Assembly: GCA_963763325.1 (NCBI GenBank)
Contig: CAVXOL010000019.1
Coordinates: 124,001-188,000 of the forward strand
Source: JBBECJ01 sp963763325
GTDB lineage: Bacteria > Chloroflexota > Chloroflexia > Thermomicrobiales > CFX8
DNA: 64,000 nucleotides
Direction of reading: 5' to 3'
Positions 27,303 to 37,731 of the stretch are shown piece by piece. Made by a program: the position numbers and the translations under genes. Numbering within the stretch: position 1 is the first letter of the stretch; every line of letters begins with the position of its first letter. The notes below the pieces were generated by a model. It saw only the letters and a list, made by a program, of their open reading frames with translations, did not search any database and had not been told where the DNA came from.

Positions 27303-28349
27303 ATGGCCGCTGCTGGGGGTGGACCGGTGGTGATCGACGAGCAACTGACGCGCAATGCCCTGGTCGGGCCGGCATCGACCGGATTGTTGCACGTCATCAT
27401 TAATCCGGCTGCCGGTGGTGGCCGAGCAGGGCGGCGCTGGCCGGAGTTCGAAGCGGAGATCGCTCGACACGGCTACGATGTCCAGCCCAGCTTCACGGCT
27501 GGGCCGGGTGACGCGACCCGGCTGGCGCGGCAACTCGCACTTGAAGGTGCCAGGACGATCGTCTGCGTCGGTGGCGACGGAACGACGAACGAGGTCATCA
27601 ACGGCCTGATCGACGGCACCCGGGCAATCAACTGCGAGACGCGACTGGCGTTAATCCCATGTGGGACAGGCAAGGACCTCGGGCGAACGCTGGGGACGGG
27701 CGATGTCGAGTCGATGTTACGGGCACTCGCAGACGGCTCAACAGCGTTGATGGATGTCGGCCGCGTGACATATGTGGATGCTCAGACGGGTGAGACAACC
27801 AGCCGGCTGTTCGCGAATGTGGCGGACGCCGGACTCGGAGCCGACGCTGCTGCGCGGATTAACCGCTCCTCGAAAGCGCTCGGCGGTTTCGTCTCGTACT
27901 TCAAGGGTGCGGTCCGTTCGATTGTCGCCTTCAAGCCGTGGGACATTACAGTGACAGTGGACGCCGCGCCAGTCTTCGACGGCTCGGCCGCGATGGTCGT
28001 CTTCGCCAATGCACGCTACTTCGCAGGTGGAATGAAGGTTGCGCCGGAAGCGTCAATCTGTGACGGGCTGCTGGACATCTTCGTCCTCGAAGGGGTTGGA
28101 AAGCGAGCGATGCTGACCTCGTTGCTGCCACGTGTCTACCGTGGGCGGCACATCGGCCAGCCGGGGGTGATCCATCTGAGGGGGAGCGCGGCGACGATCA
28201 CCTGCGCGGCCGGAATGCTGCTGGAGGTGGACGGCGAACAGGTGGGCAGGACTCCGGTGACGGTGGATATCATGCCGGGGGCGTTGCGGGTAGTAGGAAC
28301 ACCCGACGCATTGGCAGAGGTGGGTGGTTGCGCGGAACGCGCCGAATAG
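27303..28349 (+). CDS. diacylglycerol/sphingosine kinase-like lipid kinase
   Basis: A protein of about 348 residues of the DAGK/YegS family, phosphorylating membrane lipids with ATP. HVIINPAAGGGRAGRRW is the N-terminal glycine-rich strand, VCVGGDGTTNEVINGL the nucleotide motif, and IPCGTGKDLGRTLG the substrate-side loop (usually GTGNDFAR). The C-terminal beta-sandwich ends with MLLEVDGEQVG, the usual DG(E) motif. GTG 27300 precedes ATG 27303 directly; a later GTG near 27330 is also possible. It follows the glycosyltransferase gene by 36 bp and may share its mRNA. Confidence 0.9.
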   Translation: MAAAGGGPVVIDEQLTRNALVGPASTGLLHVIINPAAGGGRAGRRWPEFEAEIARHGYDVQPSFTAGPGDATRLARQLALEGARTIVCVGGDGTTNEVINGLIDGTRAINCETRLALIPCGTGKDLGRTLGTGDVESMLRALADGSTALMDVGRVTYVDAQTGETTSRLFANVADAGLGADAAARINRSSKALGGFVSYFKGAVRSIVAFKPWDITVTVDAAPVFDGSAAMVVFANARYFAGGMKVAPEASICDGLLDIFVLEGVGKRAMLTSLLPRVYRGRHIGQPGVIHLRGSAATITCAAGMLLEVDGEQVGRTPVTVDIMPGALRVVGTPDALAEVGGCAERAE

Positions 28350-28492
28350 GCCATAGTTGTCACATGCTCGACTGAGGCACCAATGACAGAACGCCGACCA
28401 GCCACCACCTGGCCCGGTCAACCGTTGGTATCTGTCTGGTCGGTCGAAGCACAATCGACTATGAGTGGGTCTTGAGGTTTCTGGGGGGCATC

Positions 28493-29653
28493 ATGGTTTC
28501 CACGCCGCACGGGCAGGTTGGTACCGTCGAGATTACCAACGGGGTAGCTGAGCACGTTGATGAGATGCCCTTCACCCTCAATGGCCAGCCGGCCAGCGAG
28601 TTACAGCACTGGTTCTGGCGCGGACTCAAGCATGAGATGCTCCGGCAGGGCTACGTCTTCCGCCCCGACGTGGTTGACGATATCCGGCTGGTGGTGAACT
28701 TCACTGACCTGCACGACCCGCAGCCGTTCCGGCGCAAGGCACAGGGCACGTTTGTCGTCACAATCGTCGAGGACACAATCGACCCGGAGGACATCGTGCG
28801 GGCCGGCTATCCGGTCCTCGTCCGGGCGCTGTCGAACCTCGGTATCTACCTCGTCCCGGTCCCTGGACGGCTGATCGCGCATTTCCTGACGATGGAGCAG
28901 GGGCATTACATCGTCGAGTTGGCCGATGGGGAACCGGAGGCGCATTTCTTCGCCGAGGTCTATGAGCGGTCTGGCGCCACTTGCCACCTCCCAGCTTGTC
29001 ATCAACAACGAGTACATCCCTGACCTGCCGGCCGCGCTCTGGGACGGCGACGAGACGACACGACAGTTGACCTGGGCGGGAGAAAAGCTCGGCGAACTGG
29101 CGTTGCTACCAACGCCGTGGCCGATCCAGGAGATCCTGACCGAGCGCGACCTGAAGCACGTCCTGCGGCTGTTTGGGATCGGTGGCCTCTCCTACGGCAA
29201 CCTCTCGGCACGCTACGACGACGAGCGCTTCTGGATGAGCGCCAGTGGGGTTGACAAGACCAATTTGCGCGAGGTCGGCCGCGACATCCTGCTGGTGACC
29301 GGCTATGTCCGCGAGCGCAACGCGATGGTGATCAGCGTCCCGCCGCACATCCAGCCGCGGCGCGTTTCGGTCGATGCGATCGAGCACTACATGATTTACC
29401 GCGAGCATCCGTCGGTCGGAGCGATCATGCACATCCACGCCTGGATGGACGGGATCGAATCGACGCACATCAACTATCCGTGCGGCACCCGCGAACTGGC
29501 GGTGGCTGTGGCCGACCTGATCCGCCGCGCGCCGGATCCGTCGCGGGCGTCGTCGGCCTCAAGAACCACGGGATGACGCTGACCGGCCACTCGCTGCCCG
29601 AGATCTTCGAGCGGCTGGACGGGAAGATCATCCCGCAAGTTCCGATGCGCTAG
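28493..29653 (+). pseudogene. class II aldolase/adducin-family protein with extra N-terminal domain, two frameshifts
   Basis: Three frames join into about 386 residues. Residues 1-165 (start MVSTPHGQVGTVEI) form a domain I do not recognise. The rest is class II aldolase: GGLSYGNLSARYDDERFWMS, VGAIMHIHAW (zinc His pair) and GLKNHGMTLTG. An extra T at 28970 separates EVYER from LAPLATSQLV; a missing G at about 29540 separates RRAPDP from VAGVVGLKNHG. Both repairs are one base and restore family sequence, so the gene may be functional. Members are sugar-phosphate aldolases, epimerases or decarboxylases. A CCGACCAG/CTGGTCGG hairpin (28394-28443) lies upstream. Confidence 0.72.
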
Positions 29654-29702
29654 GTGGTCGGGAATCGGGGAACGCGTCCCGCGTCGGCGATCGCGCGATC
29701 GG

Positions 29703-30841
29703 CTGAAGATCACGGTCGGGCTGCATGCGCCGCCGAAGCCGCCGCTGTACGCGATGCGGGCGATGGTGTACGCTGCGCGGGTGTTGCGGCTGGATTCGTT
29801 CACGGTCTGGGACCACTTTCAGGATCTGTTCCCGGAGGCGCTCTGGGGGACGGACTTCATCATGGCTGGCACGCGACAGCGATTCGCCGCACGAACTGTT
29901 CGACTACCAGACGATCCTCGGCTATCTGGCTGCTCACGCGGGAAGGTTGAGGCTGGGTGTCACGGTCACTGAGCCGGTCCGGCGGCATCCTGTCCTGCTG
30001 GCGCAGGCGATGCTGACGCTTGCGCACGTGTCGAAGAAGGCGCCGATACTGGGGATCGGTAGCGGCGAGGCGGAGAACATCGTCCCCTACGGGTTGCCGT
30101 TCGATCAGCCAGTCGGTCGGCTCGAGGAGGCGTTGCAGATCCTGCGGCTCTGCTTTGACGGTCAGGGGCCGATGGACTTCCAGGGTAAGCACTTCAACCT
30201 CGACCACGCGTTCATGGACCTGACGAACGCCGAAGCGTCGCAAGCCGCGCATCTGGGTAGCGGCACACGGGCCACGGATGCTGCGGCTGACGGGCCAGTA
30301 CGGCGATGGCTGGTATCCGACGGCGATCGCAACACCGGAGGAGTACGCGGCCGGGCTTGCGGAGGTCCGGGAGGCGGCGATCAAGGCAGGACGAGACCCG
30401 AACCGGATCGTGCCGGCCTTCCAGCCGCAGATCGTCGTCGCGCCGAGCATGGAGGAAGGGCGCAAGCTGCTCGACAGCAAGCCAATCCGGCTGATCGCGA
30501 TCCTCGCGCCCGCCACAATCTGGCAGCAGTTCGGCAAGACGCACCCGTTCGGCGCCGACTACCGGGGCTACGTCGACTACATCCCGTCCAACTACAGCCG
30601 CCAGGAACTGGAAGACGCGCTCGCCGCCGTACCGCTCGACCTGCTCTCCGAGGCCATGATCTGGGGAACGCCGGAGCGGGTCACCGACCGTCTCCGCGAC
30701 TTCGGCGAGGCAGGGCTGCGCTACACGGTGCTGGAGCTGGCCTCGGCGGCGGTGTCGCCGAAGGCGGCTGGATACTCAGCTGGTGGCATTGCGACGAATT
30801 GCGAACGCGCTGCGACGATAACAAAGCGGGACGATACCTGA
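29703..30841 (+). pseudogene. LLM-class flavin/F420-dependent oxidoreductase, frameshifted
   Basis: A bacterial luciferase-like protein in at least three frames: KITVGLHAPPKPP then FTVWDHFQDLFPE; then SWLARDSDSPHELFDYQTIL with LGVTVTEPVRRHP; then IWVAAHGPRMLRLTGQYGDG to the end. Breaks lie near 29862 and 30240. These are the TIM-barrel motifs of F420-dependent reductases such as methylene-tetrahydromethanopterin reductase homologues. No proper start codon precedes the first segment, so the 5' end is either damaged or missequenced. It follows the aldolase gene by 50 bp. Confidence 0.72.
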
Positions 30842-30905
30842 TCGACCCTTCCAGGATCAGGGAACGTCCCGGTCCGTGTTTCCTCACGTATCGCAACGGT
30901 TACCG

Positions 30906-31874
30906 CTACCGGAGCGCGAACGCGCGGGCAGGGTTCTCGACCATCATGACGCCAATCTGCTCGTCGGTGACGCCACGATCCCGCAGCATTGGCAGGAAGC
31001 GCTCGAAGATGTGGCAATAGCCGGTGCCGCCACTGTAGCGCATCTCGTGATCGCGGTTGCGATCGTGGGACAAGAGCAGATGACGTACGTAGCCGCGTTC
31101 GATCAGTGCCTGGACGAGGTCGGCACGAGTGGTGTCGAGAAGCCAGTTCTCCTTGCCGATCACATCGAACTGGATGTAGCACCCCTCAGACGCCAGTTGT
31201 GTGAGCACATCGATATCGGGACGCTCATCGACATGGCCGATGATGAGCCGCGATGGGTCAACACCTTCAGCCTTGAGGATCGCCAGTTGTTGAACGCCGA
31301 TCGTACCGCCGGGTATCTCCTGCCGCCGTGCGCCGGTCGTGTGGGTCGTGATGGCGACGCCGGTCCGCTGCTGCGCGATCGCTACTGCCCTCAACCCCTT
31401 GTATTCGAGTCCCTCGACGCGAGCTCGATGCACCGCCGATTTCAGGACTCCGCAGCGACGTTTCCCCACGCCGGTTCCACGTTCGATCTCGTATGTCAGA
31501 TGGTCTGCTAATCGCTCAACCGACCACTCGGCGACGAACGGTGGCATACATGGCTCGATGTAGAAGCCAGCCGTTGCGATGATGTGGACCTGCGCCGCGT
31601 CGGACAACCGCCCGAGGACATCCAGATCCCGGCCCCAGCCGTCGCAGGTCACTTCGACGATCGACCTTCCGCCCGCCTGCCGGTAGGCGATCAGTTCAGC
31701 CAGCATGCGCTCTTCATCGTCGAGCCGCATCCAGGATGCTGTCGAACGCGTGAGGCCGAACAGTTCGGGACGCGGTGCCAGCGTCTGGTTGCACCAGATG
31801 TGCTCGTGCGGGAGGCAGATCCCCAATGCATCCGGCGGGATGTCCCCAAGGACAGTTCTGATTGAGCCTGTCAT
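30906..31874 (-). CDS. phosphotriesterase-family metal-dependent hydrolase
   Basis: A 322-residue TIM-barrel amidohydrolase. The binuclear metal site is shown by LPHEHIW (H23, H25), the Lys of CGVLKSAV, THTTGARRQE, IIGHVDERPD and LLLSHDRNRD. Characterised relatives are lactonases, phosphotriesterases and the PHP protein of E. coli; the sequence alone does not choose between them. It is the last gene of a minus-strand run with an isochorismatase-like hydrolase and an M20 peptidase (gaps about 20 bp), so a joint catabolic role for an amide, ester or lactone is likely. Confidence 0.88.
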   Translation of the reverse strand: MTGSIRTVLGDIPPDALGICLPHEHIWCNQTLAPRPELFGLTRSTASWMRLDDEERMLAELIAYRQAGGRSIVEVTCDGWGRDLDVLGRLSDAAQVHIIATAGFYIEPCMPPFVAEWSVERLADHLTYEIERGTGVGKRRCGVLKSAVHRARVEGLEYKGLRAVAIAQQRTGVAITTHTTGARRQEIPGGTIGVQQLAILKAEGVDPSRLIIGHVDERPDIDVLTQLASEGCYIQFDVIGKENWLLDTTRADLVQALIERGYVRHLLLSHDRNRDHEMRYSGGTGYCHIFERFLPMLRDRGVTDEQIGVMMVENPARAFALR

Positions 31875-31895
31875 GTGTGGCCGTTCCCGTCGAGA

Positions 31896-32585
31896 CTAAA
31901 CAATGACTGATCCGCTCCGATCCAGTTCGGACAGGAGATCGAGAAGTTCTGCCGTCGAACGCAGCTTGGATAATCCATGCGCCAGATTCCCGGCGGTGTG
32001 TCCGCTGCCCGCGTAGGTCACGCCCGCGACAGCGTCGGAGACGACGAGACTCCCGATACCCAGATCGGCCAGTTCGTAACAGGTCTGTCGAATGCCAAAG
32101 TCGAACAATGCGCCGGCGATGATGACGGTCTCAATGCGCTGAGCGAGGATGTGTTCCCTGAAGTCGGGGTTCGCCAGAGCGCCCCAGCCGGGCTTGTCGA
32201 ACACCGGCTCGTCCGCGCGCGGACGCCATCCCTCCGCGAAGCAGCCGTCCGGGCCGTCAAGGTTCCATTCCCAGCCGGTCGCTTGCTGAAAGCGGGAATA
32301 CGGCTGACCGGGACGGCTGCCGAGACACGTGAATAGCACCGGAATCCGACGCTCCCGAAATGCTGCCGCAAGGCGTTCGAAGTTTGGAGCGGTCAGCCGG
32401 AGCGTGTCGAAGTACTCGTCGAACTCACGGTCGAGCACTTTGCCGCGGGACTGCCGGGCCAGCCAGCCGTTGTCAGGATCAGCAGGCGCGGCATGCACAT
32501 CCTGCAACAGGAGGCAGGTGGACGTCCGGTTCAGAACGAGCGGTGGCACCTCGCGCGTCAGCAGTGTCAGTGGGTGACGAAGCAT
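31896..32585 (-). CDS. isochorismatase-family cysteine hydrolase
   Basis: A 229-residue cytoplasmic hydrolase. The catalytic triad is suggested by TCLLLQDVH (Asp), FDKPGWGAL (Lys) and IRQTCYELADLGIG (Cys). Relatives hydrolyse amides such as nicotinamide, N-carbamoyl compounds or ureido groups, fitting its position between an M20 peptidase and a phosphotriesterase-like hydrolase. ATG 32585 has GGAAGG six bases upstream; ATG 32600 is alternative. The insertion around residues 85-115 (GWEWNLDGPDGC) is longer than in typical nicotinamidases. Confidence 0.85.
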   Translation of the reverse strand: MLRHPLTLLTREVPPLVLNRTSTCLLLQDVHAAPADPDNGWLARQSRGKVLDREFDEYFDTLRLTAPNFERLAAAFRERRIPVLFTCLGSRPGQPYSRFQQATGWEWNLDGPDGCFAEGWRPRADEPVFDKPGWGALANPDFREHILAQRIETVIIAGALFDFGIRQTCYELADLGIGSLVVSDAVAGVTYAGSGHTAGNLAHGLSKLRSTAELLDLLSELDRSGSVIV

Positions 32586-32603
32586 GGGTCGCCTTCCCAA
32601 AGG

Positions 32604-34064
32604 CTAGTCGCGATAGCCGGCCGAACGCGCGTAGGCATAGAGCGCATCGACATGGAATTTCTCGGTGTCGGCAAGGCCGGCAAGCGTTCCGTCGCCGTCG
32701 ATGACAAGATATTCGTTGGTTGCGCCGCCACCACCGCCACCAATTGCCGCGCCGCGGATACACGGCACATTGAACTCGTTCGGGACGACCGTCCAGGGGC
32801 CACCGCCGGCCTGGATCGGCCAGACACGCGCAGCAACGTTCCAGTCGCGCAACGTGTCGATGACGGCTTGCACACCCGGATCTGACGGCGAGGTCTGTGA
32901 ATGCGCGAACGCGGCGTAGACATCGATCTCGATATCCGTAAATCCACGAGCGTCAAGATGCTGGCGCAGGCGCGAGATGATCTCCTCGGGTGACGACTCA
33001 ACGACCATCCGCATGTCGAGCATGGCCGTCGCACGATCCGGGACGATGAATGGGATCGTCGATGTCTCAGGACCGAGAAAGCCGCTATGCAGGCCGGCGA
33101 TGTTGAAGGTTGGACCATAGAGGAAGTTCACGAGCGGATCGATGCCGTCCGTGCCTCCAACCAGTTCGTTGACGTTGCCGCTTCCACCGACTGGCAGCAC
33201 GTCACGCCAGTCTGCGTCACCAAAGCTCGCCGCCAGCGTCGAGAGCAGCGCCTGTTCTTCGTCAGAGCGTGGCTTGCGGTAGGACCAGAGATCCGCGAAG
33301 CCATCGACGGCGCAGCCCCGGCCGTCGCCGTCGGTGAGCGTCGCCAGTGCCTGGACGAGCCGGAACGGTGGCGAATCGACCAGCGATGCCGCGGAGCTGT
33401 GGATCGTCGAGCGCGGACCATGCCCCCAGGTCGCTCCGCTGGCACTGAGGTCGAGGACGATCATCCCCTTCAACCCAAGGCCGACATCGACAGCGCCGGA
33501 TCCATCCTGCGAACTGCTCACGCAGTAGCTGGCGTTGACATGCTGGAGGCGATCCCGGTAGCGATCGACGAATGACGCATAGGCGGGGCTGCCCATGATC
33601 TCTTCGCCCTCGGCGAGGAACATGATGTTGACCGGCAAGGTTCCCTCGACAGCGATGATCGAAGCCAGCGCATTCAGGAACGCAACATGCGGCCCCTTCG
33701 CGCCGATCGCACCACGGCCAAAGAGTACCCTCGGATAGCTGCCGTGCGGGGCGAGTTCCGCGCCCCACGGGTCATAGTTCCAGCCGCTGGGTGTGACGGT
33801 ACGCGTGTCAAACATGCAGTAACTGTGGATCGTGACCGGCGAACCAGCGTCGTAATAGGCCCAGACACCCGGATGGAAACGACCATCGATGATCTCGACT
33901 TCCTGGCAGCCGAGGTCGCGGTACGACTGTGCCACCAGTTCGGCGCATTCACGAACACCCAGATTGTCCCAACTGACACTCGGCTGACGCACCCAGGCGC
34001 GAATGTGCTCGACATGGTCGTCAAGATGCTCGTCGATGTGGCGGTGGATGGATTCTCGATTCAT
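32604..34064 (-). CDS. M20-family metallopeptidase
   Basis: A 486-residue zinc peptidase or amidohydrolase with catalytic and lid domains. FLAEGEEIMGSP holds the catalytic and ligand Glu residues; IHSYCMFDTRTV stands where most members have HxD, so one ligand position is altered (H-S-Y). GGSGNVNELVGG and the Gly-rich AIGGGGGGATNEY near the C-terminus are characteristic of the dipeptidase branch. ATG 34064 has GGGGAAAG upstream. It heads a three-gene minus-strand group with the isochorismatase-like and phosphotriesterase-like genes. Confidence 0.87.
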   Translation of the reverse strand: MNRESIHRHIDEHLDDHVEHIRAWVRQPSVSWDNLGVRECAELVAQSYRDLGCQEVEIIDGRFHPGVWAYYDAGSPVTIHSYCMFDTRTVTPSGWNYDPWGAELAPHGSYPRVLFGRGAIGAKGPHVAFLNALASIIAVEGTLPVNIMFLAEGEEIMGSPAYASFVDRYRDRLQHVNASYCVSSSQDGSGAVDVGLGLKGMIVLDLSASGATWGHGPRSTIHSSAASLVDSPPFRLVQALATLTDGDGRGCAVDGFADLWSYRKPRSDEEQALLSTLAASFGDADWRDVLPVGGSGNVNELVGGTDGIDPLVNFLYGPTFNIAGLHSGFLGPETSTIPFIVPDRATAMLDMRMVVESSPEEIISRLRQHLDARGFTDIEIDVYAAFAHSQTSPSDPGVQAVIDTLRDWNVAARVWPIQAGGGPWTVVPNEFNVPCIRGAAIGGGGGGATNEYLVIDGDGTLAGLADTEKFHVDALYAYARSAGYRD

Positions 34065-34116
34065 GGCTGCCACTTTCCCCTTCTCATCAGTGATGACACG
34101 GGTGTGCTCGTCGTCG

Positions 34117-35793
34117 TCAACCCAACGTGTCAGGTTCGCGTGCCATTGGCACCTTGACGCCTGTTGCGCGGGCGTGCAGCAGCGCACGCTCGTATCCGGC
34201 GTCGAGGTGGCGGAGGACTCCCATGCCGGGGTCGTTGGTCAGGACGCGCTCGAGGCGGGCGGCAGCTTCGGGCGTGCCGTCGGCGACGATGACCTGGCCG
34301 GCGTGGATCGAGAGGCCGATGCCGACGCCGCCGCCGTGGTGGACGCTGACCCAGGTCGCGCCGGAGGCGGTGTTGACGAGCGCGTTGAGGATCGGCCAGT
34401 CGGCGATCGCGTCGGAGCCGTCGAGCATCCCCTCCGTCTCGCGGTAGGGGGAGGCGACCGAACCGGTATCGAGGTGGTCGCGGCCGATGACGATTGGGGC
34501 CTTGACCGCGCCGCTGGCGACCAGTTCGTTGAACCTGAGGCCAGCCAAGTGGCGCTCGCCATAGCCAAGCCAGCAGATGCGCGACGGGAGTCCCTGGTAG
34601 GCGACCTGTTCCTCGGCCATCGTCAGCCAGCGGTGGAGATGTGCCTTCTCCGGGAAGAGCTCCATCAAGGCGCGGTCGGTGGCGACGATGTCGGCCGGGT
34701 CGCCGGAGAGGGCTACCCAGCGAAACGGTCCCTGCCCCTCGCAGAAGAGCGGACGGATGAAGGCCGGGACGAAGCCGGGGAAGTCAAAGGCGTTCTCGAC
34801 ACCGGCGACGAAGGCCTGGCCGCGCAGGTTGTTGCCGTAGTCGAAGACGACCGACCCGGCCTGCTGGAAGTCGAGCATCGCCTGGACATGCGCCCCCATC
34901 GCAGCCAGTGAGCGCTTCAGATAGCTCTCGCTGTCCTGCCTGCGCAGGATACGGGCGTCCTCCAGCGTCATCTCGGGGACGATGTAGCCGTCGAGCGCGT
35001 CGTGGGCGCTGGTCTGGTCGGTGACGACATCGGGACGGAAGCCCATCTGGACGAGCGCCGGCAGGATCTCGGCCGCGTTGCCGAGCAGGGCGATCGAGAG
35101 CGGCGTCTGGCTGTCACGGGCGGCTTCGGCACGAGCGATCGCGTCCTCCAGCGATTCGGTGGCCTCGTCGACGTAGCGGGTTTCGAGGCGGCGCTGGATG
35201 CGCTCGGGGTCGGCCTCGACGACGAGGCAGACGCCATCGTTCATCGTGACCGAGAGCGGCTGGGCGCCGCCCATCCCGCCGAGTCCGGCGGTCAGGACGA
35301 TCCGGCCGGCGAGCGTACCCGCCGAAGTGCTGGCGGGCCAGTTCGCCGAACGTCTCGTAGGTGCCCTGGAGGATGCCCTGGGTGCCGATGTAGATCCACG
35401 AGCCGGCCGTCATCTGGCCGTACATCGTCAGGCCCATACCCTCCAGCCGCCAGAACTCCTCCCAGGTGGCCCACTTCGGCACCAGGAGCGAGTTGGCGAT
35501 CAGGACGCGCGGCGCATCCGGATGGGTGCGGAGGACGCCGACCGGCTTGCCGGACTGGACCAGCAGCGTCTCGTCGTTCTCCAGATCGCGCAGGCTGGCG
35601 ACGATCGCATCGAACGCCTCCCAGGAGCGCGCGGCCCGGCCGGTGCCACCATAGACGACGAGGTCTTCCGGCCGCTCTGCGACCTCGGGGTCGAGGTTGT
35701 TCATCAACATCCGGAGGGCGGCTTCCTGCTGCCAGCCCTTGCAGGAGAGCTCGTGCCGCGTGGGGCGCGGATCGTTCGTGGGCCGGTTGTCAT
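34117..35793 (-). pseudogene. hutU: urocanate hydratase, two frameshifts
   Basis: HutU hydrates urocanate to imidazolonepropionate in histidine breakdown. The start is ATG 35793 (MTTGPRTIRAPRGT) behind AAAGGA; a missing G near 35752 moves the frame to ELSCKGWQQEAALRMLMNNL, and an extra base at 35317 separates ELARQHFGG from TLAGRIVLTAGLGGMGG. After that the frame is intact to the stop with DYGNNLRGQA, GLPSRICWLGYGERH and SVHHGGGVGIG. With both repairs the protein is about 558 residues, the normal size. All family landmarks are kept, so sequence error is plausible. Confidence 0.9.
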
Positions 35794-35951
35794 TGGTGTG
35801 GTTCCTTTCGTTGCGTGTTTGGGGTCGAGGCGGGCGAGGTTGCGGCAGTCGCGCCACCCTTGCGCAGGTTCCCATCCGGAGGTTGAGGATTGGGCGACGC
35901 GTATACTGGGTGCTGTCGCGTGCGACAGTCCAGCGGCAAGGTGCCTCGGTC

Positions 35952-37004
35952 ATGTCTTCCCGAACGACCAACATCTGCATCCTCATCGTCATCCTGCTGG
36001 CGATCCTGTCAGGGGTTACCAGCCTGGTGGCCGGCGCGCCGAGCGGTCGCTGGCTGTTCTGGCTGCATCGTATCGCGGGATTGTCGCTCATTGTGCTGTC
36101 GTGGTGGAAGTGGCGCATCATCCTGCGCTCGTACGGCAAGCGCGGGGTGACGCTTTCGACACTGTTGTCGGCGCTCTTCACGTTGCTGGTTCTCGGTTCG
36201 ATTGTCACCGGCGTGCTGTGGGCGACGAGCGGTTTTCCCGGCCTGCGTGTACCGATCCTCGGTTCGCTGACCGGCTTGGGAATCCACATTGCCATCTCGG
36301 TCGCGCTGATTCCGCTTCTGCTCGTCCATGTCGTCCAGCGCTGGCAGCGGGCACGTCAGGCCGACTTCGCTGGGAGACGCGCGGCGCTCCGCTGGGCGGG
36401 ACTCTCAGCCGCCGGGCTGGCGCTCTGGGGTGCAGGGGAGGCTGCGGCGAGGGTTGGCGGTCTCTCGGGTGCGGACCGGCGCTTCACCGGCTCACACGAG
36501 CGCGGCCGCACTCCCGGCAACACGTTTCCGAGCACTAACTGGTTCACCGACCCCAAGCCGCGAATCGAGCGCAACGACTGGTCGCTGCTCGTCAGCAGCC
36601 GGGGTGGTCTCAATGCACGCATCTCCTACGACGATCTGGCAGGTTTGGAGCAGGAAACCGTCCGGGCGACACTCGACTGCACCGGCGGCTGGTACACGAC
36701 CCAGGACTGGAGCGGTGTTCCGCTGCGTGCGATGCTCGCGCAGGCGACCTGGGACGCGACGATCACCGCGCAAAGCATCATCGTCCGTTCGGCGACCGGC
36801 TACACGCGTCGCTTCCCGATCGAGGAAGCGTCGGAACTCCTGCTGGCAACGCATGTCGGTGGTGAGGAACTGTCACGCGGCCACGGTTTCCCGGCGCGGC
36901 TCGTCGCGCCGGGCTATCGCGGCTTCGAGTGGGTCAAGTGGGTCGTTGAGATCGAGATCAGCAACGAGCCGGCGTGGCTGCAATCGCCGTTGCCGCTCCA
37001 GTAG
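35952..37004 (+). CDS. membrane-anchored molybdopterin (sulfite-oxidase-like) oxidoreductase
   Basis: A 350-residue fusion. Residues 1-140 contain four hydrophobic segments (ICILIVILLAILSGVTSLV, then LHRIAGLSLIVLSWWKW with candidate haem ligands, LLSALFTLLVLGSIVTGVL, and LGIHIAISVALIPLLLVHVV), resembling a cytochrome-b-type membrane subunit. Residues about 220-345 are the SUOX/YedY fold: ATLDCTGGWYTTQDWSGVPL, with the Cys that would ligate molybdenum, and GFPARLVAPGYRGFEWVKWV. Anchor plus catalytic domain in one chain suggests electron transfer to the quinone pool. It is convergent with, and touches, a GNAT gene. Confidence 0.82.
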   Translation: MSSRTTNICILIVILLAILSGVTSLVAGAPSGRWLFWLHRIAGLSLIVLSWWKWRIILRSYGKRGVTLSTLLSALFTLLVLGSIVTGVLWATSGFPGLRVPILGSLTGLGIHIAISVALIPLLLVHVVQRWQRARQADFAGRRAALRWAGLSAAGLALWGAGEAAARVGGLSGADRRFTGSHERGRTPGNTFPSTNWFTDPKPRIERNDWSLLVSSRGGLNARISYDDLAGLEQETVRATLDCTGGWYTTQDWSGVPLRAMLAQATWDATITAQSIIVRSATGYTRRFPIEEASELLLATHVGGEELSRGHGFPARLVAPGYRGFEWVKWVVEIEISNEPAWLQSPLPLQ

Positions 37005-37731
37005 TCAACCTCCAACGAGATAGACGTCCTGATAGCAGAGCGACTCGTAGCCGAGCGCTGTGTAGAGCGGGAGGCCGGCAGCGTTCGAACCGAGAACGGT
37101 TTGCCGCATGCCCATCCTGGCGGCTTCGGCATGGAGTGCGCGCAACAACCAGCGACCATAGCCGCGGCGGCGGTAGGCGGCGAGCGTCTGGACGTGTTCG
37201 ATGACGGCGGTGTCGTGGAGCGACGGAATCAGTAGCGCCGAGGAGACCGGATCGCCGTCGATGTCGAGGACGTAGCAACCGATCGCATCCGTAAAGTGCT
37301 CGACATCCAGCACGCGATCATCGCGCACACGAGCGAGTACGCGCATTTCGTCAACATCGGTCAGGCGTCGCAGGGTCGGGTCGCTGAACGGCGCGACATC
37401 GGGTAGCTGGAACGCCATCAATGTGTTGCGGACGACGTGCGCCGGACCGTCGTCTCCGCGATTCGGAGCGTCGTGGCCGAGCGGCGTGAACATCGCCAGG
37501 TAGGCCGGGGTGAACTCCGGGTGATGCGCGACAATCGCCAGCGCGCTGGACAGCCCACCGTCACGGATGATCACCTCATGCTCGACGCCATGCTTCGGGC
37601 GACCGTAGCGGATGTGCCGTGCGCCGTCGATCGTCTCGACGACGGCTGCCGGGAATGATCGTTTCGAGCAGCGTCGACGCGTGCAGGTAGGCGTCGATGA
37701 CGTCCGACAAACTGGCCTGTGATGGTGTCAT
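37005..37731 (-). pseudogene. GNAT-family acetyltransferase, single frameshift
   Basis: About 242 residues. The N-terminal frame starts at ATG 37731, overlapping the hutH stop (ATGA), with MTPSQASLSDVIDAYLHAST; one extra G near 37655 moves the frame to AAVVETIDGARHIRYG, which runs to the stop. Motif A VQTLAAYRRRGYGRWLLRAL binds acetyl-CoA, followed by NAAGLPLYTALGYE. The overlap with hutH suggests co-expression with histidine breakdown. Acetylated substrate unknown. The stop touches that of the convergent membrane oxidoreductase gene. Confidence 0.78.
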
